DNA of 41,420 bases from Phycisphaeraceae bacterium (GTDB lineage: Bacteria; Planctomycetota; Phycisphaerae; Phycisphaerales; UBA1924), in NCBI GenBank assembly GCA_021299385.1, contig JAJTGZ010000012.1, positions 1-41,420 of the forward strand, read 5' to 3'. Made by a program: the position numbers and the translations under genes. Positions 1 to 7,843 of the stretch are shown here, one piece after another. The first letter of the stretch is position 1. Each line of letters begins with the position of its first letter. Below the pieces are notes generated by a model. The model saw only the letters and a list, made by a program, of their open reading frames with translations. It was not told where the DNA came from and ran no database searches.

Positions 1-8
1 CCACGATT

Positions 9-60
9 GGGCAGGCCAAACCCTGCCCGGAACACACTTTTGCTCTCCCCAGAGAGAGCA
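9..60. repeat. two adjacent small hairpins upstream of nuoD
   Basis: Two perfect 7-bp inverted repeats lie side by side. GGGCAGG (9-15) pairs with CCTGCCC (22-28), and TGCTCTC (41-47) pairs with GAGAGCA (54-60). A short T-run at 37-40 follows the first, so it could be a weak terminator of a gene lying to the left of the window. No other feature is visible before the nuoD promoter. Confidence 0.4.
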
Positions 61-116
61 TCGTCCAGCGGGCCTTGGTGCGGAGAGTTTTTGCGGCCCG
101 TGCCCGCTGTTTTGCC

Positions 117-122
117 TAATCT
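117..122 (+). promoter_or_regulatory. -10 hexamer for leaderless nuoD
   Basis: TAATCT ends 5 nt before the ATG at 128 (spacer TGGCC). A transcript from here would begin at or next to the start codon. There is no Shine-Dalgarno motif and no convincing -35 box. The in-frame TTG at 122 overlaps this hexamer, which favours the ATG at 128. It is one of about eleven starts in the window with this arrangement. Confidence 0.5.
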
Positions 123-127
123 TGGCC

Positions 128-1417
128 ATGCCCTTCACACTCAAGCCTGCCGAGCCGTTTGATGTTGATGTCGAGTCAACGGAGTACCTCAAGAAGCACA
201 TCGACACCGGCGAGCGGTGGGTGCTGAACTTTGGGCCTCAGCACCCGGCGACGCACACGACGCTTCGGCTGGTGCTGGAACTGGACGGCGAGCGTGTGGC
301 GCGCTGCACGCCGCATATTGGGTACTTGCACTCGGGGTTTGAGAAACTTGGCGAGCACCTGGACTACAACCAGTATGTAACGATCGTTAGCCGGATGGAC
401 TATTCGGCACCGATCGTCAACGACATCGCCTGGCACGGGGCGGTGGAGAAGCTCTTTGATATCGAGATCACGCCTCGGTGCAAGGTGCTGCGGACGATCA
501 TGCTGGAGATGGGGCGCATCCAGAGCCACCTGCTGTGCGTGGCCGCGGCGGGGCTGGACCTTGGGGCGTTCACGGCGTTCCTCTATGGGTTCAACTCGCG
601 CGAGCGGATTTATGACATCATCGACTACATCAGCGGGCAGAGGTTCCACCCGGACTGGACGCGCGTCGGCGGGTTGATGCAGGACCTGCCCGACACCGGC
701 GTGTTTGTGCGGATGGTCAAGGCGTGGCTCAAGGACGACCTGGCCGGGGCGATCGACGACATGGAGGGCCTGCTCAACCGCAACCGCATCTTCATGGACC
801 GGACGATGGGCATCGGCGTATTGACCAAGCAGGAGGCGATCGCGCACTCGTGCACGGGGCCGTTTGCGCGGGCGTCGGGGGTGGTGCGCGATGTGCGGAA
901 GGATGCGCCGTTCTTGTGCTTTGCGGACAACTGGGACGGGCAGGGTGCCAAGGGCGTGCGGTTTATGGTGCCGGTGATGAACGAGGGGGACGTGTATTCG
1001 CGGTACCGCGTGCGTGTCGAGGAGATCAAGCAGTCGGCCAAGATCATCGAGCAGTTGATCGATGCGATCCCCGGCGGGCCGATCGATACGTTTGCGGACG
1101 CGAAGATGGTCAAGCCGCCCAAGAGCCAGGTGTATGGGTCGATCGAGGGTTTGATCCAGCACTTTGAGCTGATCATGAGCAACCGGGGGTGGAAGGCGCC
1201 GATCGCCGAGTGCTATTCGAGTATTGAAAGCCCGAACGGTGAGTTGGGGTACTTCATCGTGGCCGACGGGTCGCCGAGGCCGTTCCGGGTGAAGGTGCGG
1301 CCGCCGATCTTTGTAAACTATTCGACGATGGCGAAGATGACCGAGGGGCACCTGCTCAGCGACGTGGTGGGGATCATCGGGAGCGTAAACGTGATCGCGG
1401 CGGAGCTGGACCGGTAG
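128..1417 (+). CDS. nuoD: NADH-quinone oxidoreductase subunit D (NuoD)
   Basis: This is the 49-kDa subunit of respiratory complex I. It sits in the cytoplasmic arm and helps form the quinone site next to the N2 cluster. The 429-residue protein is full length and shows the family landmarks: NFGPQHPATH near the N-terminus, a GRIQSHLL segment, the TGPFARASGVVRDVRKDAPF region mid-protein, and a C-terminus ending in DVVGIIGSVNVIAAELDR, as is usual for NuoD. ATG 128 is preferred over TTG 122 because a -10-like hexamer ends 5 nt upstream of it. In most bacteria nuoD is flanked by nuoC and nuoE. Here the downstream neighbour is an unrelated convergent amidohydrolase, so at least the nuoE side of the operon is broken. 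The upstream neighbour is outside the window. Confidence 0.97.
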   Translation: MPFTLKPAEPFDVDVESTEYLKKHIDTGERWVLNFGPQHPATHTTLRLVLELDGERVARCTPHIGYLHSGFEKLGEHLDYNQYVTIVSRMDYSAPIVNDIAWHGAVEKLFDIEITPRCKVLRTIMLEMGRIQSHLLCVAAAGLDLGAFTAFLYGFNSRERIYDIIDYISGQRFHPDWTRVGGLMQDLPDTGVFVRMVKAWLKDDLAGAIDDMEGLLNRNRIFMDRTMGIGVLTKQEAIAHSCTGPFARASGVVRDVRKDAPFLCFADNWDGQGAKGVRFMVPVMNEGDVYSRYRVRVEEIKQSAKIIEQLIDAIPGGPIDTFADAKMVKPPKSQVYGSIEGLIQHFELIMSNRGWKAPIAECYSSIESPNGELGYFIVADGSPRPFRVKVRPPIFVNYSTMAKMTEGHLLSDVVGIIGSVNVIAAELDR

Positions 1418-1434
1418 GGGTAAGAGCTTTACTC

Positions 1435-1497
1435 CAGAGGCCCAGAGGACCCAGAGTAGGAATTACTCAGAGGACTGAGGAACAGAGGTTTTCAGAG
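1435..1497. repeat. CAGAGG-rich imperfect repeat after nuoD
   Basis: CAGAGG occurs at 1435, 1443, 1469 and 1483, with further CAGAG copies at about 1451 and 1493, at irregular spacing of 8-18 nt. It lies in the 269-bp convergent gap between nuoD and the amidohydrolase. That gap also holds a CTCCGC-rich stretch (about 1570-1612) and a copy of the dispersed palindrome. I see no gene in it. Confidence 0.5.
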
Positions 1498-1638
1498 TGG
1501 TTTTGGGGGGTTGGGTTTGGGGGAGACTTTGCTATGGCTTTGGCGGCCTTGGCCATGAACCATGGTAGTTACTCCGCGTCCCTCCGCTATCCTCCGCCCC
1601 CTCCGCGAACCTCTTGAATCAGGCGGTTAGCGGGGATC

Positions 1639-1674
1639 AACCCCACCCCTGCCCCTCCCCTCGGGGGAGGGGTT
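1639..1674. repeat. dispersed GC palindrome, copy A
   Basis: The 36-bp element begins AACCCCACCCCTGCCCC and ends GGGGAGGGGTT. Its 3' half forms a 9-bp stem, CCCCTCCCC (1652-1660) with GGGGAGGGG (1664-1672), around a TCG loop. It sits in the convergent gap between nuoD and the amidohydrolase. There is no T-tract, so it is not a classical intrinsic terminator. Confidence 0.85.
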
Positions 1675-1686
1675 ATCAAATAATAC

Positions 1687-3075
1687 TTAGAACTCTAGCC
1701 GGCCGGTGAGCAGTAACTCGGCGGGGGAGGTGCTAGCCATGACCTGTGCGGCGGCCGATTGTGTATTATTATAATTCTGTTTCTGCTCATCCTCGTCCCC
1801 GCACGCGACGGCGGCCAGGCCCAGGAGGGTTGCGCCCGGGGCGAGGCGGAGTTGCGATCGGCGGGCCTGGCCGAGGAGGAAGCGTTCGCCGCCGGAGGTC
1901 GCGGCAGCGAGGGCCTGTGCCGGGTCGAGGTGGTCGCGCCGGCAGAGCAGGCGGGCTTCGTCCAGGACGCTCAGGCCACGCTCGGCCAGGTCGTCGGGGG
2001 GGATGTTGATGGCCGAGTCTGTGCCCAGGGCGAGGGTGGGCAGGAGCTGGCCGTAGCGGTGCCGGCCGAGGGTTTGGGGTGCGTGGAAGTAGGCGGAGGC
2101 TCGGGGGCAGTAGGCGATCGGTGCGCTGGATTGGCGGACAAGCTCGGCGTCTTGGGCGGACATTGCGTTCAGGTGGACGAGGCCGAGTTGCGGGCAGAGC
2201 AGGCCCGCGGCGTGGAGGTGCTGCACGGGCGAGCGCCCGTGCCCGAAGGAGATGGAGGTGAGCTCGTCCCAGACGCCAACGCTCTGGAGGAGGTCGCGGA
2301 GGTTGCCGCGGGCGTGGGTGATGAGTTCTGATTCGTCGAGAGACTCGGCCAGGTGTGTGCAGATCGGCATGGGCGCGGGGCAGGTGCGTGCGTGGGCGAG
2401 GATGCCGGCATACGCGGCTAGAGCGACGCTGTAGGGCGCGTGGGGTTGCGCGCCGACGATGACCCGGCCCAGGGGTGCTGTGCCGGCGCAGGCGTGCTGC
2501 AACTGGCCGATGACGTCGCGGGTGTGGGCCAGGGCATCGGGCCAGCGGGTGCCCTGGGCGAAGAACTCGACGTAACTGACGGCGTGCAGGCCGGTCTGGG
2601 CGCAGGCGTCGCGCAGGGCGATCGTCGCGGCAGAGGAGGCTCGCCCGCCGACGGCCCCGGCGATATCGCCGATGAGCACCGTGCCACCCCGGCGGGCGAG
2701 GTCAACGCCCGCGCGCACGCTCTGGGCGATCCTCTCGGCGTCGTTCTCGCGGCCGGTGCGGACCATGTCGATCCATCCTGAGAAACCCCCGGCGGGGTCG
2801 AAGGGGCGTGGGCCCAGGTGGGTCAGGTCCAGGTGGGTGTGGGCGTTGACGAGGCCTGGGATCAGCACGCACCCCGCACGGTCGATCACCCGATCGGCCC
2901 GGCCCACCCGGCGGGCCTCGGCAACAGGCCCGACGGCGCGGATGGTCAGCCCCCCACTGTTGTCGTGTTCGAGGAGGATGCCCACGCCCCCTTGGAGGTC
3001 GAGGCCGAAGCCATCGGCAAGGGCATCGGCTTCGATGCGTGTGGTGCCGGGGGTCGGGTGGGCGTCAGGCAGCAT
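1687..3075 (-). CDS. amidohydrolase-superfamily deaminase/chlorohydrolase
   Basis: This is a metal-dependent hydrolase of the TRZ/ATZ and S-adenosylhomocysteine-deaminase type, acting in the cytoplasm. Visible motifs are the metal-binding NAHTHLDL early in the barrel, HLAES mid-protein, LVHLNAMS, and LALGTDSAIN carrying the catalytic Asp. The substrate cannot be read from sequence. Aminodeoxyfutalosine deaminase of the futalosine menaquinone route belongs to this family and is one possibility. The protein has 462 residues from ATG 3075; a TTG at 3093 would add six. Neither start has a good ribosome site. The C-terminus is unusual: after LAPGATLLGLAAVA comes a polar stretch containing GDEDEQKQNYNN, encoded by a locally AT-rich patch (about 1755-1785), before a final LLLTGRLEF. 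The gene converges with nuoD and diverges from the OmpA-like gene. Confidence 0.85.
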   Translation of the reverse strand: MLPDAHPTPGTTRIEADALADGFGLDLQGGVGILLEHDNSGGLTIRAVGPVAEARRVGRADRVIDRAGCVLIPGLVNAHTHLDLTHLGPRPFDPAGGFSGWIDMVRTGRENDAERIAQSVRAGVDLARRGGTVLIGDIAGAVGGRASSAATIALRDACAQTGLHAVSYVEFFAQGTRWPDALAHTRDVIGQLQHACAGTAPLGRVIVGAQPHAPYSVALAAYAGILAHARTCPAPMPICTHLAESLDESELITHARGNLRDLLQSVGVWDELTSISFGHGRSPVQHLHAAGLLCPQLGLVHLNAMSAQDAELVRQSSAPIAYCPRASAYFHAPQTLGRHRYGQLLPTLALGTDSAINIPPDDLAERGLSVLDEARLLCRRDHLDPAQALAAATSGGERFLLGQARRSQLRLAPGATLLGLAAVACGDEDEQKQNYNNTQSAAAQVMASTSPAELLLTGRLEF

Positions 3076-3183
3076 CTGCGCGGGTTCCGTCAAATCGGGG
3101 GTAATGGGGCAGGAGGGCGGGGGGTCGTTGGGCCGATAGAAGCCTGTTGGACGGGGCGACGGGCGGTGGGAACGTATCTATCG

Positions 3184-3211
3184 TTGCCACCGGACGCCCC
3201 CGGCGTATCTT
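3184..3211 (+). promoter_or_regulatory. sigma70-like promoter of the OmpA-like gene
   Basis: TTGCCA (3184-3189), a 16-nt spacer and TATCTT (3206-3211) form a reasonable housekeeping promoter. It lies in the divergent gap and would leave a 5' leader of about 33 nt before ATG 3251. Confidence 0.5.
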
Positions 3212-3250
3212 GGTCCTTCTTTCACCTTGCCGAACACGGACACCCTTGCC

Positions 3251-4183
3251 ATGAAGAACGTCAAAGCCTTGCGAATCGTCCCGATCCTGCTTCTTGCCGG
3301 CGCCGCCTTGGGGCTCGGTGGGTGCCAGGTGAACCGGAGCACCTACGACGAGCTGCTCAATGGGTACAACGCGCTGAAAGTCCGCAACGTCGAGTTGACC
3401 GACGAGAACAGCGGGCTGCGGGCATCGCTGGACGACCTGCGCCGGAGCGTTTCGACAGGTTCGGACGCGGCGGGTGATGCGATCGCGCTCAACAGCAAGT
3501 TGCGGATCGAGAACGAGTCTCTGCAGCGCAAACTGGCGGAGTTGGACGCGCAGCTGCAGAACCTCTCGATGCAGCCCCTTACGGTCGCGCTGGACTCGCA
3601 GACAGACTCGGCACTGTCGCAGTTGGCCAGCGCGTACCCCGGGCTGCTGACGTACGACCAGGCGCGCGGGATGCTGCGGTTTACCAGCGATGTTACGTTT
3701 GCCTCGGGCAGCTACGAGCTGAGCGAGGCGGGGCGGAACGCGGTGCGCGAGTTTGGCAGGCTGCTGCAGACGACGCCGAACGCGGCTCAATACGAGATCA
3801 TCGTCGTCGGGCACACCGACACGCAGCCGGTGACGATGCGCGAGAGCCGTCGGTTCCGCGACAACGCCGAGTTGAGCGCGTTCCGGGCGTTGTCGGTGCG
3901 GAACGATCTGGTGGCGTCGGGCGTAGAGCCGTTCCGGGTCGAGTTTGCAGGCTTTGGCGAGACGCGCCCGATGGTGCCCAACGCCGCCAACGGGAACACC
4001 CCGGCCAACCGGCGCGTAGAGGCCTTCCTGCGGAAGAACAGTTACACCGGGCTGACGGCCGACCCGGTCAAGAGCAGGTCGGCTGCCCCGGCGGCGCCCC
4101 GGTCAAACAGGAGTTCGACGCCCGGCACGACGCCCAGCCCCGCGCCCGCGCCCGCGAACAACGATATTGAGGTCTTCAAGTAA
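3251..4183 (+). CDS. OmpA-family lipoprotein with coiled coil
   Basis: This is a probable outer-membrane lipoprotein that binds peptidoglycan non-covalently. Residues 1-25 form a lipoprotein signal: a basic start, a hydrophobic core and the lipobox LGGC. A heptad-like region follows (about residues 28-110, with many LR, LDDLRR and LQRKLAEL segments), suggesting a coiled coil. The C-terminal half is an OmpA-like domain, recognisable from FASGSYELSEAGRNAVREFG, the VVGHTDTQPV motif, the LSVRNDLVASGV helix and the FAGFGETRP segment. A Pro/Ala/Ser-rich tail ends the 310-residue protein. ATG 3251 is chosen because it puts the signal peptide exactly at the N-terminus; the upstream TTG at 3227 would add eight residues. 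The gene ends just before a strong terminator. A Pal-like role is inferred, and no Tol genes are nearby. Confidence 0.88.
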   Translation: MKNVKALRIVPILLLAGAALGLGGCQVNRSTYDELLNGYNALKVRNVELTDENSGLRASLDDLRRSVSTGSDAAGDAIALNSKLRIENESLQRKLAELDAQLQNLSMQPLTVALDSQTDSALSQLASAYPGLLTYDQARGMLRFTSDVTFASGSYELSEAGRNAVREFGRLLQTTPNAAQYEIIVVGHTDTQPVTMRESRRFRDNAELSAFRALSVRNDLVASGVEPFRVEFAGFGETRPMVPNAANGNTPANRRVEAFLRKNSYTGLTADPVKSRSAAPAAPRSNRSSTPGTTPSPAPAPANNDIEVFK

Positions 4184-4214
4184 ACCGCTGGGGTCATGCG
4201 GATAGTCTTACCGA

Positions 4215-4242
4215 GGGGCACGCCAGGGCGTGCCCCTTTTTT
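4215..4242 (+). terminator. intrinsic terminator after the OmpA-like gene
   Basis: GGGGCACGC (4215-4223) pairs with GCGTGCCCC (4228-4236) in a 9-bp stem with a 4-nt loop, followed directly by six T residues (4237-4242). It is the clearest intrinsic terminator in the window. Its position rules out the upstream ATG at 4196 as the helicase start. Confidence 0.9.
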
Positions 4243-4272
4243 CATGCCCGGCTGGGCTGCACCTACGCCCAC

Positions 4273-4278
4273 TATGCT
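4273..4278 (+). promoter_or_regulatory. -10 hexamer for leaderless uvrD
   Basis: TATGCT ends 7 nt before ATG 4286, just after the preceding gene's terminator. The same hexamer precedes lysA at 5-nt spacing. No Shine-Dalgarno motif is present. Confidence 0.5.
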
Positions 4279-4285
4279 CGCGTGC

Positions 4286-6811
4286 ATGGAGGCCTACCCG
4301 ACACCAGCCTGGCTTGACGACGGAGATGATGCGCCCGAAGGGCCAGCGCCCAAGACGCCTGGGGTGGGGGTAGGGCGCACGTCGACGGGTGCGGCGGGGA
4401 AGATCGAAAAACTGTTGGCGGGCTTGACGCCCAGCCAGCGCGAGGCCGTGGAGCACATCGGCGGGCCGCTGCTGGTGCTGGCGGGGCCTGGGTCGGGCAA
4501 GACGCGTGTGATCACGCGTCGGATCGCGCACCTGATCGCGCGGGGCGTGCCCCCTTGGCAGATACTTGCCGTTACGTTCACCAACAAGGCGGCCGGGGAG
4601 ATGCGTGAGCGTGTCGGGCACCTGCTGGCCGGGGGTGGCGTGGGGAACGGGCCGACGATCTGCACCTTCCACTCGCTGTGCATCCGGCTGCTTAGGCGGT
4701 ATGTCGAGGCGTCGGGCCTGGCCGAGCAGGGGGTGCTTCGACCTGGGTTTACGGTGCTTGATAGCGACGACCAGTCCAAGTTGATCAAGTCGATCCTGGC
4801 GGAGTTGCAGTTGTCGTCGTCGAACTTCCCGCCCAGGAGCGTGCAAGAGGCGATCGGCAGCGCCAAGAACGAACTGCTCGACGCGGCTGAGTTTGCAGCC
4901 GGGGCGAGCGACTTTGTCAGCAAGCAACAGGCGCGGGTCTACTTGGCGTATCAGGCCGAGTGCCGGCGTGCGAACACCGTTGACTTTGACGATCTGCTCA
5001 TGCTCACCGCACGGATGCTCGGCCAGAGCGAGCACGTGCGGCAGGAGTGTCAACGGCGGTACCAGTGCATCCTCATCGATGAGTATCAGGACACCAACCG
5101 CGCGCAGTTGGTCATCGCGACGCTGCTGGCCGGTGGGGGCCAGGGTGCAGGTGGGCTTGCAGGTAGTAGAACGGGGCCGGATATCTGCGTCGTGGGCGAC
5201 CCGGACCAGTCGATCTATGCCTGGCGCGGGGCGGATATCACCAATATCTTGGGCTTTGAGGGGCACTACCCGGGGGCGAAGGTGATCGCGCTGGGTGAGA
5301 ACTTCCGCTCGCGTGCGCCGATCATCGCGGTGGCCGATCGGCTGATCAGGCGGAACTCGCAGCGCAAGCACAAGCCGCTGCTGAGCACGCGCGCGGGTGG
5401 CGAGCAGGTGCAGGTGGTGCTCTGCCGGGATGAGCACCACGAGGCGCGGGTGGTGGTTGACTGGCTCGGCGCACGCGTGCGCGAGGCGCAGGAGGGGGGG
5501 CGGGATGTTTCGTGGAAGGACTGCGCCGTCTTCTATCGCACCAACGCGCTCTCGCGTGTGATCGAGGACGCGATGCGTTCGTCGGCGATCCCGTATGTGA
5601 TGGTGCGGGGCACGGCGTTCTTCCAGCGGGAGGAGGTGCGCAACGCCGTGGCATATCTGAAGGCCGTGGCCAACCCGCAGGACCGCGTGAGCCTGGAGCG
5701 GATCATCAACACGCCGGCGCGGGGGATCAGCGACAAGACGTGGGACGCGGTTGCGACGGACGCGGCGATCTCGGGGCGTTCGATCGCCGAGACTCTGGAT
5801 GCGATCGAGGAAGTGCCGGGTGTGTCGCCGCGGGCGGCCGGGGCGGTGCGGAAGTTTTTGGTGCTGCTGGATGGATGGCGGAATCCGGGTGGGCAGGGTG
5901 CGGCAGGGGGCCTGATCGATGCACCCGAGCCGGGGCTTGCGCAGTTGGTGGACATGGTTCTGCGGGAGAGCGGCCTGCAGGGGCACTACGCCAAGGAGGA
6001 GGAGCGTGCGGAGAACTTGGCCGAGTTGGTCTCATCGGCGGCTGAGTATGAGCAGAAGTTGCTCGCCGGTGAGTACACGCTGACGGACGGGGAGCCGCCG
6101 GTGCAGACGGCTGAGGGCGCCAAGGTGCCGAGGATTTCGATGCTGGATCGCCTGGCGGGGTATCTTGAGCGCGTCGCGCTGGTGGCTGATACCGACGCGA
6201 TCAACCCGCGGACGGGTGCGGTTACGCTGATGACCTTGCACGCGGCCAAGGGGCTGGAATACCCGATCGTGGCGATGATCGGGCTGGAGGAGGGTTGCCT
6301 GCCACACGTGCGGGGGATGGAGTCGCCGGCATCGCTAGAGGAAGAGCGCCGGCTGTGCTTTGTGGGCATCACGCGGGCGATGGACGACCTGCTGCTGACG
6401 AGCGCGAGTTTCCGCACCATGCGGGGGATGCCAGAGCGGACGATCCCCAGCCGGTTCTTGGATGAACTGGCCGGGCCGGAGGTTGCGCGGAGCGACCAGG
6501 GGTATGCGCGGGCGGCGGGCGGGGGTTCGTTTGACGATGATGAGAGCGGCGACGATCAGGGCGTGTCGCTCGACGATCTGGACGGGCAGGGGCACTCGCA
6601 CGACGACGTGCCTGTCTATCGCCACGGAGAGCGGGGGCCTGCACAACAAGCACCGTTCCCGGCCGGGTGCGTGGTGCGGCACCCGCAGTTTGGGATGGGC
6701 GTGGTGCGGGCGATCACGCCGGGGGCGAACGCACGCGTGCAGGTAGAGTTCAAGCACGGCGGGCTGAAGACACTGGTGCTGCAATACGCCCGGCTGGAGC
6801 GGATCAAGTAA
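4286..6811 (+). CDS. UvrD/PcrA-type superfamily 1 DNA helicase
   Basis: This is an ATP-dependent 3'-5' DNA helicase of the UvrD/PcrA group, acting in nucleotide-excision and mismatch repair and in clearing protein-DNA blocks. The motifs appear in order: Walker A AGPGSGKT (Lys about 72), Walker B DEYQDTN (Asp about 265), GDPDQSIYAWRGA (motif III), LGENFRS (motif IV), TLHAAKGLEY (motif V) and EERRLCFVGITRA (motif VI). The last 60 residues, with VVRHPQFGMGVV and VEFKHGGLKTLVLQYARLERI, match the C-terminal Tudor-like domain of PcrA/UvrD. The protein has 841 residues, slightly longer than typical, with a Gly-rich insertion after Walker B (about residues 277-290) and an acidic linker before the C-terminal domain. 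ATG 4286 lies downstream of a terminator and 7 nt after a -10-like hexamer. pcrA and uvrD cannot be told apart here. Confidence 0.95.
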   Translation: MEAYPTPAWLDDGDDAPEGPAPKTPGVGVGRTSTGAAGKIEKLLAGLTPSQREAVEHIGGPLLVLAGPGSGKTRVITRRIAHLIARGVPPWQILAVTFTNKAAGEMRERVGHLLAGGGVGNGPTICTFHSLCIRLLRRYVEASGLAEQGVLRPGFTVLDSDDQSKLIKSILAELQLSSSNFPPRSVQEAIGSAKNELLDAAEFAAGASDFVSKQQARVYLAYQAECRRANTVDFDDLLMLTARMLGQSEHVRQECQRRYQCILIDEYQDTNRAQLVIATLLAGGGQGAGGLAGSRTGPDICVVGDPDQSIYAWRGADITNILGFEGHYPGAKVIALGENFRSRAPIIAVADRLIRRNSQRKHKPLLSTRAGGEQVQVVLCRDEHHEARVVVDWLGARVREAQEGGRDVSWKDCAVFYRTNALSRVIEDAMRSSAIPYVMVRGTAFFQREEVRNAVAYLKAVANPQDRVSLERIINTPARGISDKTWDAVATDAAISGRSIAETLDAIEEVPGVSPRAAGAVRKFLVLLDGWRNPGGQGAAGGLIDAPEPGLAQLVDMVLRESGLQGHYAKEEERAENLAELVSSAAEYEQKLLAGEYTLTDGEPPVQTAEGAKVPRISMLDRLAGYLERVALVADTDAINPRTGAVTLMTLHAAKGLEYPIVAMIGLEEGCLPHVRGMESPASLEEERRLCFVGITRAMDDLLLTSASFRTMRGMPERTIPSRFLDELAGPEVARSDQGYARAAGGGSFDDDESGDDQGVSLDDLDGQGHSHDDVPVYRHGERGPAQQAPFPAGCVVRHPQFGMGVVRAITPGANARVQVEFKHGGLKTLVLQYARLERIK

Positions 6812-6848
6812 GATGATTCATCTTAAATATTGTGCGTCCGAAGTGGCT

Positions 6849-6884
6849 AACCCCACCCCTGCCCATCCCCTCGGGGGAGGGGTT
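6849..6884. repeat. dispersed GC palindrome, copy B
   Basis: This copy is in the same orientation as copy A and nearly identical, with one change (A for C) in the left stem arm. It lies in the convergent gap between the helicase gene and pssA. The sequence left of it (about 6832-6848) resembles the conserved flank beside copies E and G read in reverse. Confidence 0.85.
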
Positions 6885-6937
6885 CCGCACTAGAACAATC
6901 GGCAATCCGGATTACACCAACGCAGGTGCAAACCCCA

Positions 6938-7768
6938 TTAGCCCTCGCTGCGCCCGGGGGGCTGAGCCGAGGGGTTGAGCGCACGCTTGCTCCGCGCCAC
7001 CGCCAGCGGCAAACTCAGCAGATAGCCCGTCGCCAGCACCGCCAGCGTCAGCCACGCGTCCTTGACCAGGAAGATCGCTACGACCGCGATGGCGACCATC
7101 AGCGGCGCGAGGATCGATCGGCGGACCTTGATGTGCTTGACTGAGAGCATCGGCACCGTGCTGACCATCAGCCCGGCGACCAGCGCGGTGTGGCCCAGGA
7201 CGATCCACTCGATCGCCAGTTCGGGGATCGACCACCCAGCCGACTGTTGCCAGCGCTGGGCCGTGTGGCTGAGCGAGACGAGCAGCGGGATCAGCACGAT
7301 GAACCCCGCGGCGGGTGCGGGCAAGCCCTGGAAGAACTTGCTGACCGGGGCGTTTATGGCTTTTTTGCGTGCCTGGGCGGCAAAGCGCGCCAGGCGGATA
7401 GCCGCACAAAGGGCGTAGAGGACCACGACGGCAAAGCCGAGCTGCAGGCCGGCGGGGTCGGCGCTGTGCAGGACCCAGCGGTAGAGGATGAAGGCGGGCG
7501 CGAGGCCGAAGCAGACAAAGTCGCTGATGGAGTCGAACCGCTCGCCAAATCTGCTGGTGGCGCGGAGGAGGCGTGCGAGGCGCCCGTCAAGCCCGTCGAG
7601 GACAAAGGCCAGGCCGATCATCCCGATAGCGCGCATGAGCATGTCGGTGTTCTGAAGGTCTTGACGGAACTGCATGGCAAAGAAGATGCTGGCAACGCCC
7701 GCGCAGAAGGCCCCGGCAGTCAAGAGGTTGGGGATCAACTTGCGGAGCTCGACTTCACGGTTTGGCAT
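6938..7768 (-). CDS. pssA: CDP-diacylglycerol-serine O-phosphatidyltransferase
   Basis: PssA makes phosphatidylserine from CDP-diacylglycerol and L-serine at the cytoplasmic membrane. The CDP-alcohol phosphatidyltransferase signature is complete: DGLDGRLAR followed by FGERFDSISDF, giving the D-G-AR-G-D-D metal and substrate motif. Several hydrophobic segments span the 276-residue protein, starting with LLTAGAFCAGVASIFFAM at residues 14-31, and a basic tail ends it. ATG 7768 has GGAG 6 nt upstream. The gene lies 75 bp downstream of psd on the same strand, so the two enzymes of phosphatidylethanolamine synthesis are probably co-transcribed, with pssA having its own ribosome site. Confidence 0.95.
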   Translation of the reverse strand: MPNREVELRKLIPNLLTAGAFCAGVASIFFAMQFRQDLQNTDMLMRAIGMIGLAFVLDGLDGRLARLLRATSRFGERFDSISDFVCFGLAPAFILYRWVLHSADPAGLQLGFAVVVLYALCAAIRLARFAAQARKKAINAPVSKFFQGLPAPAAGFIVLIPLLVSLSHTAQRWQQSAGWSIPELAIEWIVLGHTALVAGLMVSTVPMLSVKHIKVRRSILAPLMVAIAVVAIFLVKDAWLTLAVLATGYLLSLPLAVARSKRALNPSAQPPGRSEG

Positions 7769-7843
7769 GTTCTACTCCGCCGCTGTTCTCCAGTGGCTTG
7801 CGTTGCCGGCGTGCTCAAACCGCACGCCAACGTCGGCCGCAAC

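Noticed and set aside
1639-1674. reading the GC palindromes as intrinsic terminators
   Set aside because: The stems are strong but no T-tract follows on either strand; treated as a dispersed repeat instead.
4196-4285. upstream ATG starts for the helicase (4196, 4244, 4274)
   Set aside because: The first contains the preceding gene's terminator; the others lie upstream of or inside the -10-like hexamer and add residues not seen in the family.
4208-5986. 592-codon minus-strand frame opposite the helicase gene
   Set aside because: Antisense to an intact UvrD-type protein and lacking any domain.
7525-7545. tRNA-like GAGTCGAACC string
   Set aside because: It is part of the pssA catalytic motif coding for RFDSI and has no cloverleaf around it.
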